This document shows, piece by piece, positions 7,769-15,616 of a stretch of DNA of 37,763 bases. The stretch comes from Erysipelothrix sp. (GTDB lineage: Bacteria; Bacillota_I; Bacilli_A; Erysipelotrichales; Erysipelotrichaceae). The number at the start of each line of letters is the position of its first letter. Positions within the stretch are counted from its first letter, which is position 1. The position numbers and the translations under genes were made by a program. The DNA lies in contig DUUI01000022.1 in NCBI GenBank assembly GCA_012841625.1, positions 1-37,763 on the forward strand. Reading direction: 5' to 3'. The notes under the pieces are model-generated. The model searched no databases. It had not been told where the DNA came from and saw only the letters and a program-made list of their open reading frames with translations.

Positions 7769-8868
7769 GTTTAACAGCAGGAATTGTTGGTCTGCCAAAT
7801 GTAGGCAAATCAACATTATTTAATGCGATCACTGAGTCGAGTGTGGAAGCTGCCAACTATCCATTTGCGACAATCGATAAAAATGTTGGCGTAGTTGAAG
7901 TAAAAGATAAAAGGGTCGATGATATCGCAACCCTTTTTCACCCTAAAAAGAGTATTTACACATATTTTGAATTCACCGATATTGCTGGTTTAGTTAAAGG
8001 TGCCAGCAAAGGAGAGGGATTAGGAAATCAATTTTTGGCCAATATCAGAGAAGTGGATGCTATTTGTCATGTCGTTCGCTGTTTTGATAGTAGCGATATA
8101 ACACATGTCGAAGGACGTATTGATCCTATTGAAGATATTGAAATCATTGAATTGGAACTTCAACTAGCAGATCTTCAAACTGTGGAAAATAGATTATCAA
8201 AAGTAGAGAGAAAAGTTAAAAACACGAATGATTCTGAAGCTAAAATGGAATATAACTTACTTAAGAAGGCTCAAGACCTCTTATTATCAAATAAACCAGT
8301 TTCAATCTTAGAGAGAAACAAAGAAGAGGATGCATTGTTAAAAGGTTTCCATTTACTAACAGACAAACCTGTTATTTATGTCGCCAATATAGATGAGCAG
8401 TATGTATCAGATCCACATGAAAGTGACTATTTTAATCAAGTAGAAGCTTACGCCATTGAAAGAAACTGTCCAATAGTTGCCATCAGCGCTCAAATGGAAC
8501 AAGAACTTTCAACCTTAGAGGAAGAAGAAAGTCAAATGTACCTAGAAGAGATGGGTGTGACTGAATCAGGATTAGATAAAATTGTAAGAACTTCATATAA
8601 TATTTTAAACTTAAAAACTTTCTTTACAGCCGGAGAACAAGAAGTAAGAGCCTGGACCTTCCATGATGGAATGACTGCTTCAGAATGTGCAGGAGTCATC
8701 CATACTGATTTTCAGAGAGGTTTTATCCGTGCAGAAACATATGCCTATGAAGACTTAATGAATTATGGAAGTGAACTCTCAATCAAAGAAGCAGGCAAAC
8801 TTCGCCTGGAAGGAAAAGAGTATAAAGCACAGGATGGCGACATCTTTCATTTCCGTTTTAATGTATAA
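7765..8868 (+). CDS. ychF: redox-regulated ATPase YchF (Obg family)
   Basis: P-loop NTPase of the Obg-related YchF/OLA1 family (367 residues). The family prefers ATP and binds ribosomes, with a role in stress responses. The G1 loop GLPNVGKS is at 9-16, the G3 region FTDIAGLVKGASKGEGLGNQF follows, and the G4 motif reads VANIDE (NxxE type, consistent with ATP preference). The coiled-coil insert is about 130-165. A C-terminal TGS domain ends in GDIFHFRFNV. It overlaps DUF951 by 4 nt. No clear terminator follows before the liv promoter. Confidence 0.96.
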   Translation: MSLTAGIVGLPNVGKSTLFNAITESSVEAANYPFATIDKNVGVVEVKDKRVDDIATLFHPKKSIYTYFEFTDIAGLVKGASKGEGLGNQFLANIREVDAICHVVRCFDSSDITHVEGRIDPIEDIEIIELELQLADLQTVENRLSKVERKVKNTNDSEAKMEYNLLKKAQDLLLSNKPVSILERNKEEDALLKGFHLLTDKPVIYVANIDEQYVSDPHESDYFNQVEAYAIERNCPIVAISAQMEQELSTLEEEESQMYLEEMGVTESGLDKIVRTSYNILNLKTFFTAGEQEVRAWTFHDGMTASECAGVIHTDFQRGFIRAETYAYEDLMNYGSELSIKEAGKLRLEGKEYKAQDGDIFHFRFNV

Positions 8869-8922
8869 TTAACGATTTTTTAAGCAATAGTGAAAAAAAG
8901 AACAAAAAACCTTCCAAAACCA

Positions 8923-8951
8923 TTGACAAATGTAAGGGCTTTTAGTATATT
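8923..8951 (+). promoter_or_regulatory. promoter of the liv operon
   Basis: TTGACA (8923-8928), 17-nt spacer, TATATT (8946-8951). Transcription should start about 8958, giving a leader of some 65 nt before livH that contains the palindrome at 8976-8991. Confidence 0.85.
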
Positions 8952-8975
8952 GTCTGTATATGAACTACCATTCAG

Positions 8976-8991
8976 ATGAACGAACGTTCAT
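8976..8991. promoter_or_regulatory. TetR-type palindromic operator candidate in the liv leader
   Basis: Perfect 7-bp arms ATGAACG (8976-8982) and CGTTCAT (8985-8991) separated by AA. The shape resembles operators of TetR-family repressors such as Bacillus FadR (ATGAATGA...TCATTCAT type). It lies about 18-34 nt downstream of the predicted start of transcription, where a bound repressor could block elongation. A looser TGAA...TTCA pair at 8961-8974 adjoins it. No TetR gene is in the window, so the regulator is unknown. Confidence 0.55.
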
Positions 8992-9024
8992 GTTATTCTG
9001 TTTATATGGGGAAAGGGTGAAATT

Positions 9025-9954
9025 GTGAATTTAGAATTATTTTTAATCGTTTTAATAAATAGTCTCTTTGATGCGGCAGTGCTGGCACTGGCAACCTTCG
9101 GGATTACTTTAATCTTTAGAACTTCAAGCACGACCAACTTTGCGCAAGGGTCAATCGCTTCGTTTTCGGTTTATATCGCATTTATCATTTCAAACTCAAT
9201 ATACAGTACCTTAGATCCAAGTGTTGTCGATGCCTCAGCATGGTGGGTCTTTTTGGTATCCGTAGCAGTCAGTTTGTTATTTGGATTCCTATTAGGACTT
9301 ATTGTTGATGTTGTCTTAATAAGAAACGCCAAAGACATTACACCAAGAGGGAAACAAATGATTACAATGGGACTAATTCTAGTCTTTGCGTCATTAATCG
9401 ATATTATCTTTGGTGTATCTCCAATGAAGATGAAAGAACTATCATCTCAAAACTTAAACGTTAGTTTTAGTCAATTTGTATTAAATATTCCAATCCATAA
9501 AACGGTAGCTATAGTTGTCGCATTGATAGCATTAGCTGTATTATTTATAGCCTTAAGAAATACAAAATGGGGTCTTGGTGTACGCGCCACAGCCGCCAAT
9601 GAAACAGTCGCCTCAATGATGGGAATAAATACCCATCTCATAACAGCACTTAGCTGGGGACTTGCTGGAGCCTTAGGCGCCTTAGCAGCAGCTTTCTATG
9701 CACCATTTGCAGGAAACTTAAATCCAAACCTGATGGGCAGTATCCAGGTCAATGGCTTCTTAGCACTCATATTAGGCGGTGCTTCAACCTTCTATGGTCC
9801 TGTTGTCGCGGCCATCATAATTCCTTTCTTAAACAACTATCTAGCCGTACCATTTACAAAGTGGTCTAGTGTACTGGTTTATGCAATTGTCTTATTGGTA
9901 GTATTATGGAAACCAAATGGACTCTTTGGTAAGAAAGTGATTAAGAAGGTGTAA
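9025..9954 (+). CDS. livH: branched-chain amino-acid type ABC transporter permease LivH
   Basis: First inner-membrane subunit (309 residues) of a HAAT-family importer. About eight hydrophobic segments are visible. Family motifs include LIFRTSSTTNFAQGSIASFS near residue 30 (LivH members have LNFAQG) and the cytoplasmic coupling loop GLGVRATAANETVASMMGIN near 190, followed by GGASTFYGPVVAA. The start is GTG 9025 with an AAAGGGTG site upstream. It begins a five-gene operon with livM 2 nt downstream. Substrate is not fixed by sequence; amides, urea or other amino acids are possible. Confidence 0.9.
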   Translation: MNLELFLIVLINSLFDAAVLALATFGITLIFRTSSTTNFAQGSIASFSVYIAFIISNSIYSTLDPSVVDASAWWVFLVSVAVSLLFGFLLGLIVDVVLIRNAKDITPRGKQMITMGLILVFASLIDIIFGVSPMKMKELSSQNLNVSFSQFVLNIPIHKTVAIVVALIALAVLFIALRNTKWGLGVRATAANETVASMMGINTHLITALSWGLAGALGALAAAFYAPFAGNLNPNLMGSIQVNGFLALILGGASTFYGPVVAAIIIPFLNNYLAVPFTKWSSVLVYAIVLLVVLWKPNGLFGKKVIKKV

Positions 9955-9956
9955 AT

Positions 9957-11138
9957 ATGAGACAATTTAAAAATCAATTACCAGCTCAGTCTCCTGATGC
10001 CAAAAAACGCGAACAAATATTCAGACATCCTTATTTAAGTTTTATTTTATTAGGAGTCATTTTAATCTTAATTCTTTTAATGCAAACAAACGGATTCTTA
10101 GACATCGCCAGTTTTAGGGCAATCGGAGTTACATTAATTTATTTTGTAGCGGCTCTAGGATTTACATTGTTACTCGGATATTCAGGCCTAAACTCATTAG
10201 GAACAGCAGGCTTTATTGGACTTGGATCCTATTTAGCAGGATTACTTATTGCGAAACCAGGATATGACAACTTTGGTGAACTAATTGCTTACGGACTAGA
10301 CATCGAACCGATTATTGGTTTAATGATTGGTATTTTAGTTGCGATTGTTATCGGTGGTGTAGTCGGCTTTATTTCATTAAGAATTGAAGGTCTATACTTA
10401 GCCATTGTAACCTTAGGACTTTCCGAAATATTTGTAGAAATATTTAGAAACTTAGGAAAATTCACAGGCGGAGTTGATGGCCGAATCGTTAATAGAGGAT
10501 CATATCCTTCATTATTTGGTGTTTTTCCAGTTACTCGTGAAGTTGCCTTTATTATCTTAGCTGTTGTGATTGTGGTGGCGATGATCTTTGTTGTCAACTT
10601 AATTAAATCTCCAACAGGTCGCGCCATGTTAGCGCTTAAAAACTCAAGTTCAGCAGCTCAAGCGATGGGTGTTTCTATGTTGAAATATCGTCTAACAGCC
10701 TTCGTCCTAGCAACAGTCTTTGCTGTTGTTGCTGGTTATATGTATATGTTATTTTATCAATCGTCCTATGCCGATATTTGGACCTTGTCACTGTCTCTGA
10801 ATATCTTAGCTGCGGTTGTTGTTGGTGGAGCCTTTAATGTATGGGGAGTTTTTGCGGGTACATTCTTAATCTTTGGATTTGACCTAGCAATCCTTCAAAA
10901 CATTCAATTCTTTCAACAAAACTCAAATGCCTCCATTATCTTCAGCGGTGCATTGATTATATTAGTAGTCATGTTTTATCCCGGAGGAATTTCCCAAATG
11001 TTAGTTAATATTAAGAACTGGTATAACGAACGCCGATCTAAGAAATCGACTAGAAAGGATGCATATGCAAGAAATTCTGAGCTTAAACAAAAACAAGAAA
11101 AATTCATTAGTGAACAAGCTGCGAAAATTGGAAGATAA
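9957..11138 (+). CDS. livM: branched-chain amino-acid type ABC transporter permease LivM
   Basis: Second permease subunit, 393 residues. A 28-residue charged N-terminal segment precedes the first membrane helix. The LivM motif LLGYSGLNSLGTAGFIGLGSYLAG lies near 80-100 and the coupling loop SPTGRAMLALKNSSSAAQAMGVS near 220. A charged, probably helical cytoplasmic tail of about 45 residues follows the last membrane segment (NWYNERRSKKS onward, many Lys, Gln, Glu). The last 74 nt of this tail overlap the start of livG in another frame. The tail may pack near the coiled coil of LivG; that is inference. Confidence 0.9.
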   Translation: MRQFKNQLPAQSPDAKKREQIFRHPYLSFILLGVILILILLMQTNGFLDIASFRAIGVTLIYFVAALGFTLLLGYSGLNSLGTAGFIGLGSYLAGLLIAKPGYDNFGELIAYGLDIEPIIGLMIGILVAIVIGGVVGFISLRIEGLYLAIVTLGLSEIFVEIFRNLGKFTGGVDGRIVNRGSYPSLFGVFPVTREVAFIILAVVIVVAMIFVVNLIKSPTGRAMLALKNSSSAAQAMGVSMLKYRLTAFVLATVFAVVAGYMYMLFYQSSYADIWTLSLSLNILAAVVVGGAFNVWGVFAGTFLIFGFDLAILQNIQFFQQNSNASIIFSGALIILVVMFYPGGISQMLVNIKNWYNERRSKKSTRKDAYARNSELKQKQEKFISEQAAKIGR

Positions 11139-13098
11139 ACAAGTTAAATTAGAAAACAGAATTCCTTATCTAGAAGAAAAGATGAATAAACGTCATCAAC
11201 ATCAGATTGATAAACTAGACTATAAGCAGAAACAAAAATTGCTCATCTTAGAACAAAATGCTTTAGGTAAAGAATACTATGAGTATTTAAAAGACGAAAA
11301 AATCCAAGAACAACGTCATGATTTATATGGAAAACTTCAAGAAGCACAACAAGAAGTAGACAAACTTGAGCAACAACAAAATGAACAAACAACTGCCCTA
11401 ACACGCTTAGATGCTTTCAAAGTTAACATTGAAAACACTCGTAATGGATTAGGCGCAAACAAAATAACAAACCAAAGCAACATTATTTTAGTTGATGATG
11501 ATTCAGTAGAATCCTATGAAAAAGACATCATTAAGAAACTAGAAGGACATCGTGACAGCTTACAAGTTGAGATCACTAAAACTCAAACAGCTCTTGACCA
11601 ACTTGTCAGAGAAGAGCGCGATGAATCAAGTTTATATCGAAAATATGAAGATGAAGTAGCTGACTTTATTCACGGCTACTCATTAGTCAATGATTTATTA
11701 GGAGTCATTGTGGCTGATGGCGAATTACCAACTTTTAGTCAAACTGGTGAAGTAAGTTCTAATTTAAAGAAAACAAGCCAAATTCTTGATGAAGCTCTTT
11801 CTGAAGTGAATAGACAAAAAGCATTAATTGAAGAAAAACAAATTAGTGATGAAGAAGTATCAACACTTAGAAACACACATGAACAAAAGGTAAAAGAAAT
11901 CTTTGATGCATATGATGAAGTTGCCAAGTCAATCGAAGTTGAATTTTCTGAAGATAAATATGAAGCATGGCAGAAACAACACAATACATTAAATGTAACA
12001 GGCTCAGCACAACAAATTGTTGAATCAAATAAAAAAGAATATGATCGTCAACAAGCATTAGCTGATGAGGAAATGAATAAACTAGTCACTTCTTTAAATG
12101 AACAGAAGCAACAAAAGATTGACAGTGTTGAACCTAAGATTAAATCACAACTACAAGACCTTGATAAAGAAATTGAGGAAGTGAAGAAAGAAATCGACCA
12201 AGAAACAGGCCAAACTGTTAATAATTTGAGAAACAAAGCAGACCAGCTTACCAATCCTCAAGAACAAACTCAGTTTAAACAAGTCCTTGACATGGTTGAT
12301 AACCCAGAAGACAACACACAGTTATTTGTATCCAATTTAACGATGCAATTTGGTGGTCTGAAAGCTGTTAATGATCTTTCATTCCATGTTAATCGTAATG
12401 AAATTTATGGTCTCATCGGACCGAATGGTGCCGGAAAAACAACCGTCTTTAACTGTATTACACAATTCTATAAAGTTACAGATGGAACAATGTTATTTAA
12501 AAACGATCAAGGTCAATTAATTAACTTAACAGACTATAAAGTTCATGAAGTCATTGAACATGGAATAGTTCGTACTTTCCAAAATATTGAATTAATTGGT
12601 GAAATTTCTATTCTTGACAACATGTTGGTCGGAGCTCATTCAAGTTACCGCACTGGATTCTTTGAACACCTACTCCATTTACCAGCACTTCAAGCGGAGG
12701 AGTTTCAAAAAAGAACAAGAGCTCTACAAATATTAGAAAAATTAGGCTTAAGTGATGTTCAAGACCAACAACCCGTCGGCCTGCCGTATGGTGTTTTGAA
12801 GCGCATTGAACTTGCTCGTACCTTAATGTTAGAACCAAAACTAATCATTTTGGATGAACCAGCAGCTGGTCTAAATGAAGCTGAGACTCTTGAATTAGCA
12901 GAACTTATTCGCGATATACGGGATACATTTGATGTCACTATCTTCTTAGTTGAGCATGATATGGGCTTAGTTATGAGTGTCTGTGATCGCATCACAGCCA
13001 TAAGTTTTGGTAAACACTTAGCAACTGGTTCGCCTAGCGAAATCCAAAATCATCCACTTGTTCAAGAAGCATATTTAGGAGGACAAGGAAATGAGTAA
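11065..13098 (+). CDS. livG: LivG ATPase fused to a very long N-terminal coiled coil
   Basis: A 677-residue ABC ATPase where the family normally has about 255. Residues 1 to about 410 are highly charged, rich in Glu, Lys and Gln, without hydrophobic membrane segments, and have heptad-like character throughout (for example 20-110 and 320-395). A less helical break occurs around 200-235 (FIHGYSLVNDLLGVIVADGE). Residues about 418-677 are a complete LivG module: FVSNLTMQFGGLKAVNDLSF, Walker A GPNGAGKTT (452-460), Q-loop TFQN, signature LPYGVLKRIELARTL (usual LSYG is LPYG), Walker B LIILDEPAAGLN and H-loop VEHDM. No frame break separates the two parts. ATG 11065 is chosen over ATG 11059 because GAAAGGA gives correct spacing only to the former. 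It overlaps livM by 74 nt and livF by 8 nt. Confidence 0.88.
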   Translation: MQEILSLNKNKKNSLVNKLRKLEDKQVKLENRIPYLEEKMNKRHQHQIDKLDYKQKQKLLILEQNALGKEYYEYLKDEKIQEQRHDLYGKLQEAQQEVDKLEQQQNEQTTALTRLDAFKVNIENTRNGLGANKITNQSNIILVDDDSVESYEKDIIKKLEGHRDSLQVEITKTQTALDQLVREERDESSLYRKYEDEVADFIHGYSLVNDLLGVIVADGELPTFSQTGEVSSNLKKTSQILDEALSEVNRQKALIEEKQISDEEVSTLRNTHEQKVKEIFDAYDEVAKSIEVEFSEDKYEAWQKQHNTLNVTGSAQQIVESNKKEYDRQQALADEEMNKLVTSLNEQKQQKIDSVEPKIKSQLQDLDKEIEEVKKEIDQETGQTVNNLRNKADQLTNPQEQTQFKQVLDMVDNPEDNTQLFVSNLTMQFGGLKAVNDLSFHVNRNEIYGLIGPNGAGKTTVFNCITQFYKVTDGTMLFKNDQGQLINLTDYKVHEVIEHGIVRTFQNIELIGEISILDNMLVGAHSSYRTGFFEHLLHLPALQAEEFQKRTRALQILEKLGLSDVQDQQPVGLPYGVLKRIELARTLMLEPKLIILDEPAAGLNEAETLELAELIRDIRDTFDVTIFLVEHDMGLVMSVCDRITAISFGKHLATGSPSEIQNHPLVQEAYLGGQGNE

Positions 13099-13834
13099 TA
13101 TTATTGAAGTTAGAAACCTTGTTGTTGATTATGGCTATATTAGAGCCATCAAGGGAATAAATATGAATGTTCAAGAAGGCTCAATTGTAGCTATTCTTGG
13201 AGCAAATGGTGCAGGAAAAACAACAACCATTCGTACTATTTCAGGCGTTGTTAAGGCAAGTGCTGGTGAAGTTTTGTATAAAGGCGAGAATATCGTCAAT
13301 CGCCATCCTTACAAAATCGCAGGCCTTGGTTTATATCAATCACCTGAAGGACGTATGATTTTAAACGGCTTAACTGTTGAGGAGAATTTACTCGTCGGAG
13401 CTTATTCATTAAAGCCTGAAGTTCGTGATGGCAAAACAATTTCTGTAAAAGATTTAAGGAAAGAGCTCCTTGATAAAGTGTATAACTACTTCCCAATATT
13501 AAAAGAACGACACCGCCAAGAAGCCATGACGCTTTCAGGCGGCGAGCAACAAATGTTGGCCATAGGTCGGGCTTTAATGGGAAATCCTACGGTGCTACTG
13601 CTTGATGAACCATCACTTGGTTTAGCACCCTTAATAGTGCAGGAAATTTTCAAAATTATTGCGGAAATTAAAAGAGATGGCAAAACAATCTTAATTGTTG
13701 AGCAGAATGCACTACAAACACTCAAGATTGCGGACTATGCCTATGTATTAGAGGTCGGAAAGATTTCTAAACAAGGGACAGGCGAGCAATTATTGAATGA
13801 CAAAGAGTTAGTAAATGCCTATTTAGGTATTTAA
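13091..13834 (+). CDS. livF: branched-chain amino-acid type ABC transporter ATPase LivF
   Basis: Second ATPase (247 residues, normal family length) of the liv importer. Walker A GANGAGKTT is at 37-45, signature LSGGEQQMLAIGRAL begins at 148, Walker B is VLLLDEPSLGLAP (a LivF hallmark), and H-loop VEQNA follows. It starts within the end of livG (8-nt overlap) with an AGGAGG site, so it is coupled to livG. It should form the ATPase heterodimer with the coiled-coil LivG and lacks any extension itself. Confidence 0.94.
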   Translation: MSNIIEVRNLVVDYGYIRAIKGINMNVQEGSIVAILGANGAGKTTTIRTISGVVKASAGEVLYKGENIVNRHPYKIAGLGLYQSPEGRMILNGLTVEENLLVGAYSLKPEVRDGKTISVKDLRKELLDKVYNYFPILKERHRQEAMTLSGGEQQMLAIGRALMGNPTVLLLDEPSLGLAPLIVQEIFKIIAEIKRDGKTILIVEQNALQTLKIADYAYVLEVGKISKQGTGEQLLNDKELVNAYLGI

Positions 13835-13865
13835 TAAAAAAAGAAAGAAGGAAAGGAAAAGTAAA

Positions 13866-15146
13866 ATGAAAAAACTTTTTAGAATTCTTGCAGTTTTAAT
13901 CATTACATTAGCGCTAGTTGCCTGTGGTGGCACTACAAATGGCGATTCTAATGGTGGTGAAACAGCACAAGGTGTTACTGATACTGAAATCTTAGTCGGT
14001 AATACAGCCAGTACTTCAGGAGACTACAACGCAATTGGGATCCCATTCTCACAAATGATTGCAGCAGTTTTCGAAGAATACAACGATGGCGGCATTGGTG
14101 ATGGACTTATCAATGGACGCACAATCAACTACATCCACTACGACGACCAGTCAGATGCAGCAACAGGAAAGGCTCAAGTAGAGCGTCTTGTTGAAACTGA
14201 CAAAGTCTTCGCATTAGTTGGTCACTTTGGTACATGGACCGTTTCTCCAACTGTTCAATATCTACGTGATTATGGAATTCCTATGGTTCATGCAGCCACC
14301 GGAACAAATGATCTGTACTTTACAGATACTCCTGGAAACCCAATCATGGCTATCCAACCAATCTACCGTACGGATGGACGTGTAATGACAGCTCGTGCCT
14401 TTACTTGGGAACCTGCTTATGACGGCTCAGTTCTTAAGGATGATGCAGTTATCGCTGTTGCTTATACAGACGATAATGTTGGTCAATCAATTTTAGCTGG
14501 AGTTGATGAAGAACTTGCAAACTTTGAAGCTGATGGAAAATCATTTGAAGTTAAGAAATATCCAGGCAGTGTTGAAAATGCTGGTACTATTGCAGCACAA
14601 ATCAAATCAGACAATGTCGATAGTATTATCATCGCTTCTAACCAACCGTTTTTTGAAGCACTTCTACCTGATTTAAACTCAAACGAAGTAAAAGCGCCTA
14701 TCTTTACATCTTATGTAAATGCTGACGTTAAACACGTTAACCAAGCTCAAGCAAATGTGGGTTCAATCTACATGAATGGTTGGTATGACGATGTTCAATC
14801 AGAATACGATGAGTTTGAAAGAATTATTGATAATTACAGCGAACTTTCAGATACAGAAAAAGCTGATCTAAAAGAATCTACACATGCTAAATCAGGTTAT
14901 GTAGCAGCAACTACATTTATCGAAGGTTTACGCCGTGTTGGTGAAGATACTCTTAGTTGGGATAACTTCATCGCAGCTATGGAATCAGATGCAATTGATC
15001 TACTTCTAGCTGGTGGTGTTGATTACCGTAATGGTCAACGTATCGGTACTGATACAATGTCACTTTGGGAATACCAACGTGATACTCACGAAATTCAAGC
15101 AGTCGATGCTTTGAAATCTATTCCAGAAATCGCTGGACGTGACTAA
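13866..15146 (+). CDS. livK: branched-chain amino-acid type substrate-binding lipoprotein
   Basis: Extracellular binding lipoprotein of 426 residues. The signal peptide ends in lipobox LVAC (Cys20), followed by a Gly/Asn/Thr-rich linker. A type I periplasmic-binding fold (Peripla_BP_6) begins with GVTDTEILVGNTASTSGDY and contains a ligand-pocket segment VFALVGHFGTWTVSPTVQYL. It is the last gene of the liv operon, 31 nt after livF, with a strong AAAGGAAAG-type site, and is followed by a terminator. The segment NPIMAIQPIYRTD differs from classical LivK, so the ligand may not be Leu, Ile or Val. Confidence 0.92.
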   Translation: MKKLFRILAVLIITLALVACGGTTNGDSNGGETAQGVTDTEILVGNTASTSGDYNAIGIPFSQMIAAVFEEYNDGGIGDGLINGRTINYIHYDDQSDAATGKAQVERLVETDKVFALVGHFGTWTVSPTVQYLRDYGIPMVHAATGTNDLYFTDTPGNPIMAIQPIYRTDGRVMTARAFTWEPAYDGSVLKDDAVIAVAYTDDNVGQSILAGVDEELANFEADGKSFEVKKYPGSVENAGTIAAQIKSDNVDSIIIASNQPFFEALLPDLNSNEVKAPIFTSYVNADVKHVNQAQANVGSIYMNGWYDDVQSEYDEFERIIDNYSELSDTEKADLKESTHAKSGYVAATTFIEGLRRVGEDTLSWDNFIAAMESDAIDLLLAGGVDYRNGQRIGTDTMSLWEYQRDTHEIQAVDALKSIPEIAGRD

Positions 15147-15156
15147 GAATTAACCA

Positions 15157-15192
15157 AAGAGCTGTAACTCTACGAGCTACAGCTCTTTTTTT
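15157..15192 (+). terminator. terminator of the liv operon
   Basis: Stem AAGAGCTGTA (15157-15166) pairing with TACAGCTCTT (15178-15187), followed by T residues to 15192. Confidence 0.92.
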
Positions 15193-15223
15193 GTTGTGTA
15201 ATATAAAAACTTAATCAGTAGAA

Positions 15224-15252
15224 TTAGAAAGCGCTTTTTAATATGATATAAT
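15224..15252 (+). promoter_or_regulatory. promoter of darA-pta with embedded cre-like site
   Basis: TATAAT at 15247-15252 with TTAGAA at 15224-15229 (17-nt spacer); transcription would start about 15259, just ahead of the AGGAGG site. A palindrome at 15226-15239 (core AAAGCGCTTT, 15228-15237) matches 11 of 14 positions of the CcpA operator TGAAAGCGCTTTCA and overlaps the -35. That position predicts repression by CcpA. The match is seen; CcpA binding is inference. Confidence 0.5.
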
Positions 15253-15274
15253 TAAGCCAACAGGAGGATTTGAC

Positions 15275-15598
15275 ATGAAATTAATCTTAGCAATCGTTAG
15301 TAACGATGATAGTTCATCTGTCTCTTCGGCTCTTACTAAAGAAAACTTCCAAGTCACTCGACTGGCAACAACAGGCGGTTTTCTTAGAGCGGGAAACACC
15401 ACATTAATTGTGGGAACACAAGATGACAAAGTTGAAAAATGTATTGAAGTCATTGGTTCTGAGAGTAAACAGAGAACCGAAATTGTTCCTTCAACTGCTT
15501 CTTATGACATTGGGCGCTATGCCTCATTCCCGGTTGAAGTTCAAGTGGGCGGCGCAACCATATTTGTGCTCGATGTTGAACAGTTTATTAAGTTATAA
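15275..15598 (+). CDS. darA: cyclic-di-AMP receptor DarA/PstA (DUF970, PII-like)
   Basis: 107-residue PII-like trimeric protein that binds the second messenger c-di-AMP. The family signature ATTGGFLRAGNTTLIVG is at 31-47 and the C-terminal strand GGATIFVLDVEQF closes the fold. Length matches B. subtilis YaaQ. ATG is preceded by AGGAGG with good spacing. It is the first gene of a short transcript with pta and the DUF937 gene, which places a c-di-AMP receptor with acetate metabolism. Direct targets of DarA are not known from sequence. Confidence 0.92.
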   Translation: MKLILAIVSNDDSSSVSSALTKENFQVTRLATTGGFLRAGNTTLIVGTQDDKVEKCIEVIGSESKQRTEIVPSTASYDIGRYASFPVEVQVGGATIFVLDVEQFIKL

Positions 15599-15616
15599 AA
15601 AATAGTAGGAGGAACT

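Noticed and set aside
10289-10627. Open frame of 112 codons antisense to livM
   Set aside because: The product is low-complexity, rich in Thr, Ile and Lys, as expected from the complement of hydrophobic membrane codons; there is no initiation signal.
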